Made by a program: the position numbers and the translations under genes
NCBI RefSeq assembly: GCF_032884065.1
Contig: NC_088863.1
Location: 63,945,604-64,009,603, forward strand
From: Artemia franciscana
Taxonomy: Eukaryota > Arthropoda > Branchiopoda > Anostraca > Artemiidae
DNA length: 64,000 nt
Direction: 5' to 3'
Part shown: one piece after another, positions 58,601-64,000 of the stretch
Layout of the letters: each line of letters starts with the position of its first letter
How positions within the stretch are numbered: the stretch's first letter is position 1
Notes under the pieces: model-generated
The model's input: only the letters and a program-made list of their open reading frames with translations
The model's database searches: none
Told to the model about the DNA's origin: nothing

Positions 58601-58689
58601 AAATAAGATTGGCCGTCTGACATCTTATTGCTAAATACAGTTCTGTTTATAATTAAAAGTGATAGATCATCAGATATTGATTTTGTGGC

Positions 58690-59340
58690 CAAGGAGTTCA
58701 TGAAATATGGTGTTTGTGAAGATGAATTACTGAACTTTATGTGCTTTAGATAAAGTTTTAAGAGAAGAACAGCGTAATCTTATAAAGGGAAGAGGATGTG
58801 TTGATGAAATTTTCACTCTTAGGGTAGTAATTGAGAAGTGCATGAAACATCAGACCCCTTTAGTTCTCAGTTTTATAGATTGTGAACTACTGTTAGATTC
58901 AGTCGTTACAAAAGATAAGTGAAGGTTTATCCTTGTATATTATAACAGATAATTATATTACAGTGATTAGTGCTATGTAGGAGAATAACATTGTTGTAGT
59001 TAGGGTAGTTAAGGTAGGAAATATGGTTAGTTGCTGGTTTGGTAATGATTAAGGAGTTAAGTAGTGTTGCGTTCTATCCCCATGAAAATGATCTATTTGT
59101 GTGGATCATTTTGATTGATTTAATTCTAAGGAACGCGGGCTATGGCTATGGGGTAGCATGGAATCAAATGGGAAAGTAAAACTCTCCTAGACTTAGATTA
59201 TTTCGATGATTTGAGTATCCTTGATGAAAATGTTTTTAAAATGAAAACGTTTTGAAGGTTTTGAAAGTTCAGGGTGCATGAATAGGTTTAAAAATTAAAT
59301 CGCTTAGATTAGGAACCTCATCAGAATCACAAAATTACGA
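58690..59340 (+). pseudogene. LINE G: decayed endonuclease/reverse transcriptase fragment
   Basis: The plus strand reads DKVLREEQRNLIKGRGCVDE, IFTLRVVIEKCMKHQTPLVL, SFIDCELLLDSV (motif A region), a gap with stops, MG-HGIKWES (with a stop) and KTLLDLDYFDDLSILDENV, where YFDD is motif C. The frame breaks after that. It is the same lineage as LINE E. It abuts LINE F, which runs on the other strand, at about 59340. Confidence 0.78.
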
Positions 59341-59927
59341 TAATAATTTTACAGCTTTATTATGAAGTTTTTGCACTCTTTTGAAACATGTTACAAAATT
59401 ACTAGCCTATATTGAGCATCTGTAGCTAATATAGGCCTACGGAAAAAATATAGAAATAAAAAATCATTTTTGGAATATTTATTGGGACTATATTTTTATT
59501 TCTTTGTATCACCCCAAGGCCTCTGCTTAATTTTTCAGCTATCGCACATGAATAGTTTTCCCACGACAGGTTTTCATCAATTAAAAACCCAAAATACTTC
59601 GTTGTTGCTACTCTTTTTATCACATTTCCTCGAACTGTGATTCGATCAATTTTAGCACTTGAGGAAAGTCTAGGAAATATCATGAAAAGTGTTTTAGAAA
59701 AGTTTAGGGTTAACAGATTTTCTTGAGAAGAAGTTAGAAATTCAAAAAGTGCATTATGAATTTTATTATACAAAACATCAAGTGTAGGCGCTGCTAGAAA
59801 GAGCAAAGTGTCATCTGCCATTAGGATAACACCAGCCTCTGACAGTGAATGCTTGACTCGATCAATGAAAATAATGAAAAGGACAGGTCCCAGGATTGAC
59901 CCTTGTGGGACCCTGTGTCCGATTTTC
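59341..59927 (-). pseudogene. LINE F, 3' part: reverse transcriptase palm and thumb
   Basis: The minus frame has HRVPQGSILGPVLFIIFIDR (motif B), VILMADDTLLF (motif C with ADD intact), NFSKTLFMIF, TTKYFGFLIDENLSWENY and RGLGVIQRNKNIVPINIPK, continuing out of frame to about 59345 with KRVQKLHNKAVKLLS. CR1/L2-like. It is separated from its 5' part (62080-63330) by a family 1 element. Confidence 0.9.
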
Positions 59928-62079
59928 TTTTTTATGGCACTTGGTATTAACCAAGTGACATATAGCGATCGCAAATTCCGTCGGTCGGTCTGTCTGTTTG
60001 TCCCGGTTTTGCTAGTTTAGGCACTTCCAGATAAGCTAGGACGATGAAATTTGGCAGGCGTATCATGGACCAGACCAGATTAAATTAGAAATAGTCGTTT
60101 CCCCGATTCGACCATCTGAGGGGAGGGGTGAGTGGGGGGACGGTTAATTCGAAAAAAACAGAAAAAATGAGGTATTTTTAACTTACGAACGGGTGATCAG
60201 ATCTTAGTGGACTTGATATTTAGAAAGATATCGTGTCTCAGAGCTCTTATATTAAATCCCGACCAGATCCGGTGACAATGGGGGGAGTTTGAGGGGGAAC
60301 CCTAAAATCTTGGCAAACGCTTAGAGCGGAGGGATCGGGATGAAACTTGGTGGGAAAACTATGCGCAAGTCCAAGATACGTGATTGACAGAACCAGAACA
60401 GATCCGCTCTCTTTGTGGGAGATGGGGGGGGGTAATTTTGAAAAATTGAAAAAAATTAGGTATTTTTAACTTACGAAGGAGTGATCGGATCTTAATGAAA
60501 TTTCATATTTAGGACCTCGTAACTCATATCTCTTTTTTAAATCCCGACCGGATCCAGTATCTTTGGGGGGAGCTGGGGGGACCAGAAATCTTGGAAAAGG
60601 CTTAGAGTGGAGGAATTGGGATGAAACTTGGCAAGAAAAATGAACACAAATCCTAAATACGTGATTAGCATAACCGGAATGGATTTCTTCTCATTGGAGG
60701 AGTTGGGGGGAGGGTTAATTCTGAAAAATTAGAAAAAATGAGGTATTTTTAACTCACGAAGGAGTGATCGGATCTTAATGAAATTTCATATCTAGAAGGA
60801 CCTCGTAACTCAGATCTCTCATTTTGGTTCTCGACCGGATCCAGTGTCATTAGGGGGGAGGGGGTTGGGGGGAACCGGAAATCTTGGAAAACTCTTAGAG
60901 TGGAGAGATCAGGATGAAACTTGGTGGGAAGAATAAGCACTAAGTCCAAGATACGTGACTGACACAACTGGACTTTTCCGCTCTCTTTGGGGGAGCTGGG
61001 GGTTGAGAAAAATTAGAAAATATGAGGCATTTGAAACTTTAAACGGTTGATCAGATCTTAATGAAATTTGATATTTAGAAGAATCTTGTAATTCAGAGCT
61101 TTTTTTGTAAATCACGACCAGATCTGGTGACATTGGGGGGGGTTGGAGGGGAAACTGGAAATCTGGGAAAACTTATGAATGGGTGATCGGATCTTAATAA
61201 AACTTGATATATAGAAAGATCTTGTGTCTCTGATGCTCCATTTTCAGTTCGAATCGGATTCGGGGACATAGGGGGTTGGAGGCTTGGAAACCGGAAATCT
61301 TGGAAAACACTTAGAGTGGAGAGATCGGGATGAAACTTGATGGGAAGAATAAGCACAAGTTTTAGATACGTAATTGACATAATTGGAATGGACCCGCTGT
61401 CTTTTGGGGGAGTGGGGGGGATTAATTCGGAACAATTTGAAAAACTGAGGCATTTTTAACTTAATGAAATTTGATATTTAGAAGTAACTCATGTCTCAGA
61501 GCTCTTATTTTGAATCCCGATTGGATCTGGTGACATTGGGGGGAGTTGGAGGGGGAAACCAGAAATCTTAGAAAACGCTTAGAGTGGAGAAATCAGGATG
61601 AAACTCGGGTGGATAAAATAAGCAAATATCTTAGATACGCGATTGACTTAAGCGAATTGGATCCGCTCTCTTTGGGGGAGTTAGAGGGGGGTCTAGTCTT
61701 TTTGCGAGTTTGGTGTTTCTTGATGTGCTAGGACGATGAAAATAGGTAGTGGTGTCAGGGACCTGCACAAATTGACTTGATAAAGTTGTTTTCCCCGATT
61801 CGACCATCTGGGGGGGGGGGGGGTTAAAAGGAGAGGAAAAATTAGAAAGAATGAGGTATTTTTAACTTACGAGTGGGTGGTCGGATCGTAATGAATTTTG
61901 ATATTTAGAAGGACCTCGTGACTCAGAGCTCTTGTTTCATATCCCGACCGGCATTAAGCCTCCGATTTTTCTTTTAAATCAATCTATTGATTCCTAGAAT
62001 TTTGCTAGAGCTCATGCCATATGAGCTCTTGGCTCTTCCGACCTCGTCACATGTGCCATATGAGTTCTTAGCTCTTGTT
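59928..62079 (+). mobile_element. Family 1 element inserted in LINE F (about 2.15 kb)
   Basis: Complete copy: a T-run, the head palindrome at 59938-59957, GACATATAGCGATCGC, TCGGTCTGTCTG and GATGAAATTTGGCAGGCG, then an array with units at about 60174, 60461, 60747 and 61026 (~287 bp each) and later degraded units, a second partial GATGAAAATAGGTAG/CCGATTCGACCATCTG block near 61735-61810, and the tail ATTAAGCCTCC, AATCAATCTATTGATTCC, GAGCTCATGCCATATGAGCT and GAGTTCTTAGCTCTTGTT. The ends are set by the LINE reading frame on each side. No transposase or replicase frame is visible, so it must move with help from elsewhere. Confidence 0.88.
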
Positions 62080-63330
62080 GAAGATAAAAATGATCCATTC
62101 TGAACTATCTGATACCGAATGTGTAGATACGTTGAAAACCACTCCAGACTTGAACCTTTCACCCCAGTCGAGTCAAGAGCTCGAATAAGCTCTGAGTGGT
62201 TCACCATATCAAACGCTTTTTTCATATCCAAATACACGGCTGCAGTATGAGACCAGCTTCGAATTCATCACTAATCCAATCAACCGATTTCAGAACTGCC
62301 ATATCTGTCTGAACCCAAATTAGATTTCCATTAAAATTTTATTCTTTTCAATATAATAGCTTAACTGGGAAGGTACAACTTTCTCATATAACTTAGAGAT
62401 AATCGGGAGAATAGATGTAGGTCTTCGATTCGATGGGCATCTTTTTCCCTCTTTCATGAAGAGGAACCACACTTACAATCTTTAATGCCTCTGGGGAGAC
62501 TCCTAGGTCCAGAGAATCGTTGATGAGGTGCGTCAAGACAGGCAAGTTACTCGTTTTTGCGGCTTTTATGAGTTTCAGCTAAAACTCATCCATCCCGCTG
62601 GAGCTTGATTTCATCGTAGCTAGGAATCGTGCCACTTCTTGTTCCGGGTATCTTGCAAACCCAAAGGAATTCTCACCTCCTGGCTACCGTTCAAAGCAGA
62701 TCTAAAACTCACAGATGTGCATAGGTTAGCCCGCGCTTGATCGCAAAGTCTTTTTAGGTCATTTGCAAAGTAACCATACATAAATTCAGCTATGTCTTGA
62801 GAATCAGTAAGACGACCTTCTGTCGTTTCCATGGCTCTCATCTCATTAGGCCTACTATGAAATTTACCCGAAAGTTTGTTTATTGTTTTCCATGCGTTTT
62901 TCATATTATCTTGATTTTCATGAAATTCACTTTGGAAGTAAAGTTTCTGAGCTTTCCATTTTACTGATTTTAAAATATTTCGATTTATTTTATTTTATAG
63001 AATTATCATCTGAATGATGCTTTAAATAATTCACATAAAGTTGGTTTTTCTGCTTTATTGAAACTAGAATAGTTTTTGTTATCCATAGTTTCTTAGGAAC
63101 ATTTTATTAGGATTTATTCTTCGCAAGTGGCAAGTTTCATTCATTACATTCGCTACTATCTCACTGAGGAGGTCATATACTGTATTTGGACACTTCCTCT
63201 ATTACACCCGAGAAATTTGTTTCATATCAATCACATCTGTTTCATATTTTTCAAGCAATCAACCATTAACGAAAAAATTATCAGAAAGGACTGTAAGTGT
63301 AATAAGTTTTTTGATTTCTTTTGGTAATTT
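62080..63330 (-). pseudogene. LINE F, 5' part: linker and reverse transcriptase N-terminal half
   Basis: Minus strand from ~63330: KCPNTVYDLLSEIVANVMNE, a WITKTILVSIKQKNQLY block, MKNAWKTINKLSGKFHSR, TDSQDIAEFMYGYFANDLK (62904-62620), LINDSLDLGVSPEALKIVSV, and YLDMKKAFDMVNHSELIRAL (motif A, 62237 down) ending YQIVQNGSFLSS at the insertion. Several frameshifts and stops, most of them between 62620 and 62240. The endonuclease is missing. Confidence 0.86.
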
Positions 63331-63458
63331 ATTAAAAATCTGACGTTCTTTTGTTTTAAAGAAAAAGAATGTCTTTTTGTATGGTCATGTCCAACCACCA
63401 GTGAACTGTTAAGAGCAGAAGAAGTTTCACTTCACATATTGATATTAAATAAAAAAAA
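63331..63458. other. Short spacer before family 2
   Basis: AT-rich, nothing recognised. Confidence 0.4.
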
Positions 63459-64000
63459 CTAGTTTTTTTTAACTGAAGGTAAGGAGCGACATTAAAACTT
63501 AAAATGAACAGAAATTACTCCGTATGTGAAATGGGTTGTCCCCTCCACAATCCCTCACTCTTTACGCTAAAGTTTTAATTGTTTTAAAACGTAGAATTGT
63601 GGCAAAGAGTCAAACTTTATTGTAAAGAGCGAGGGATTGCGGAGGGGACAACCCATTTCAACATACGTAGTAATTTTTGTTCGTTTTAAGTTTTAATGTC
63701 GCTCTTTACTTTCAGTTAAAAAAACTAGTTTTTTTATTTAATTTCTGAACGTTTTTGAATTAATGCATGTTTGATTTTGGCTCTCCGCACATAAATTATT
63801 AAAATAAATTTGCATATTAATTCTTTTTTTGGCTAAATGGCTTTCTCTTAGTTTTGATCAGACGATATTGAGAAATAAGGGGTGGGGAAGGAGGCCTAGT
63901 TGCCCTCCAATTTTTCGGTTGCTTAAAAAGGCAACTAGAACTTCAAATTTTTATAACGTTTTTATTAGTAAAAAATATACGTAACTTAAGAATTAACTTA
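63459..64000 (-). repeat. Family 2, partial copy running off the right edge
   Basis: Contains a full palindrome module at 63459-63728 (CTAGTTTTTTTTAACTGAAG and its complement), then ATTTCTGAACGTTTTTGAAT, AATGCATG, TGGCTAAATGGCTTTCTC, GTTGCCCTCCAATTTTTCGG and AAAAAGGCAACTAGAACTT. It matches 19446-19980. Confidence 0.88.

Overview
This window is eukaryotic, AT-rich and gene-poor. It has spliced exons with consensus donors and acceptors, many decayed non-LTR retrotransposons (LINEs), tandem-array repeats and no bacterial-style operons. An invertebrate, probably a crustacean, fits best. The repeat families and the endonuclease/reverse-transcriptase LINEs remind me of brine shrimp (Artemia), but that is recollection and was not checked.

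Genes. The only gene I can name with some confidence lies on the minus strand at 2202-14993. Three exons (14993-14856, 3966-3844, 2432-2202) share intron phase 2 and encode the N-terminus of a protein with a USP8/AMSH-type dimerisation (MIT-like) domain, most like the deubiquitinase USP8. The gene runs off the left edge. Three weaker candidates are a ~101-codon reading frame at 13211-12906 (minus) that looks frameshifted near its end, an internal exon at 28346-28239 (minus) with textbook splice sites, and a first coding exon at 39058-39217 (plus) ending in a perfect donor. None of these three could be assigned a function.

Repeats dominate. Family 1 (copies near 4.0-5.8, 6.9-10.45, 51.26-53.08 and 59.93-62.08 kb) has a palindromic head, a body of ~290-bp tandem units and a palindromic tail. 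Family 2 (6.54-6.9 plus 10.45-11.4, 16.5-21.3, 57.04-58.6 and 63.46-64.0 kb) has its own terminal hairpin and an internal ~265-bp palindrome. Family 3 (about 23-25.5, 34.4-37.6 and 55.6-56.3 kb) is a degenerate ~285-bp tandem repeat sharing a motif with family 2. Family 4 is a pair of diverged ~0.4-kb copies at 33.3 and 56.5 kb.

LINE fragments of several lineages lie at 7.35-9.33, 17.7-18.78, 26.06-26.47, 28.7-31.03, 39.68-40.41, 44.96-46.22, 49.24-50.9, 53.34-55.5, 58.69-59.34 and 59.34-63.33 kb. All carry stops, frameshifts or truncations.

Rearrangements. At 16346-20394 two 1.6-kb arms form a large inverted repeat around a LINE fragment. At 41958-50366 a ~4.2-kb segment is duplicated in tandem with an 8-bp filler at the junction. 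At 6.5-11.4 kb a LINE sits in a family 1 element that sits in a family 2 element. At 59.9-62.1 kb a family 1 element splits a LINE so cleanly that the LINE reading frame closes when the insert is left out, which gives the best estimate of that element's ends. No CRISPR, rRNA or clear functional tRNA was seen. I found no convincing new protein-based system; the most unusual objects are the palindrome-capped tandem-array elements and their flipping hairpin loops.
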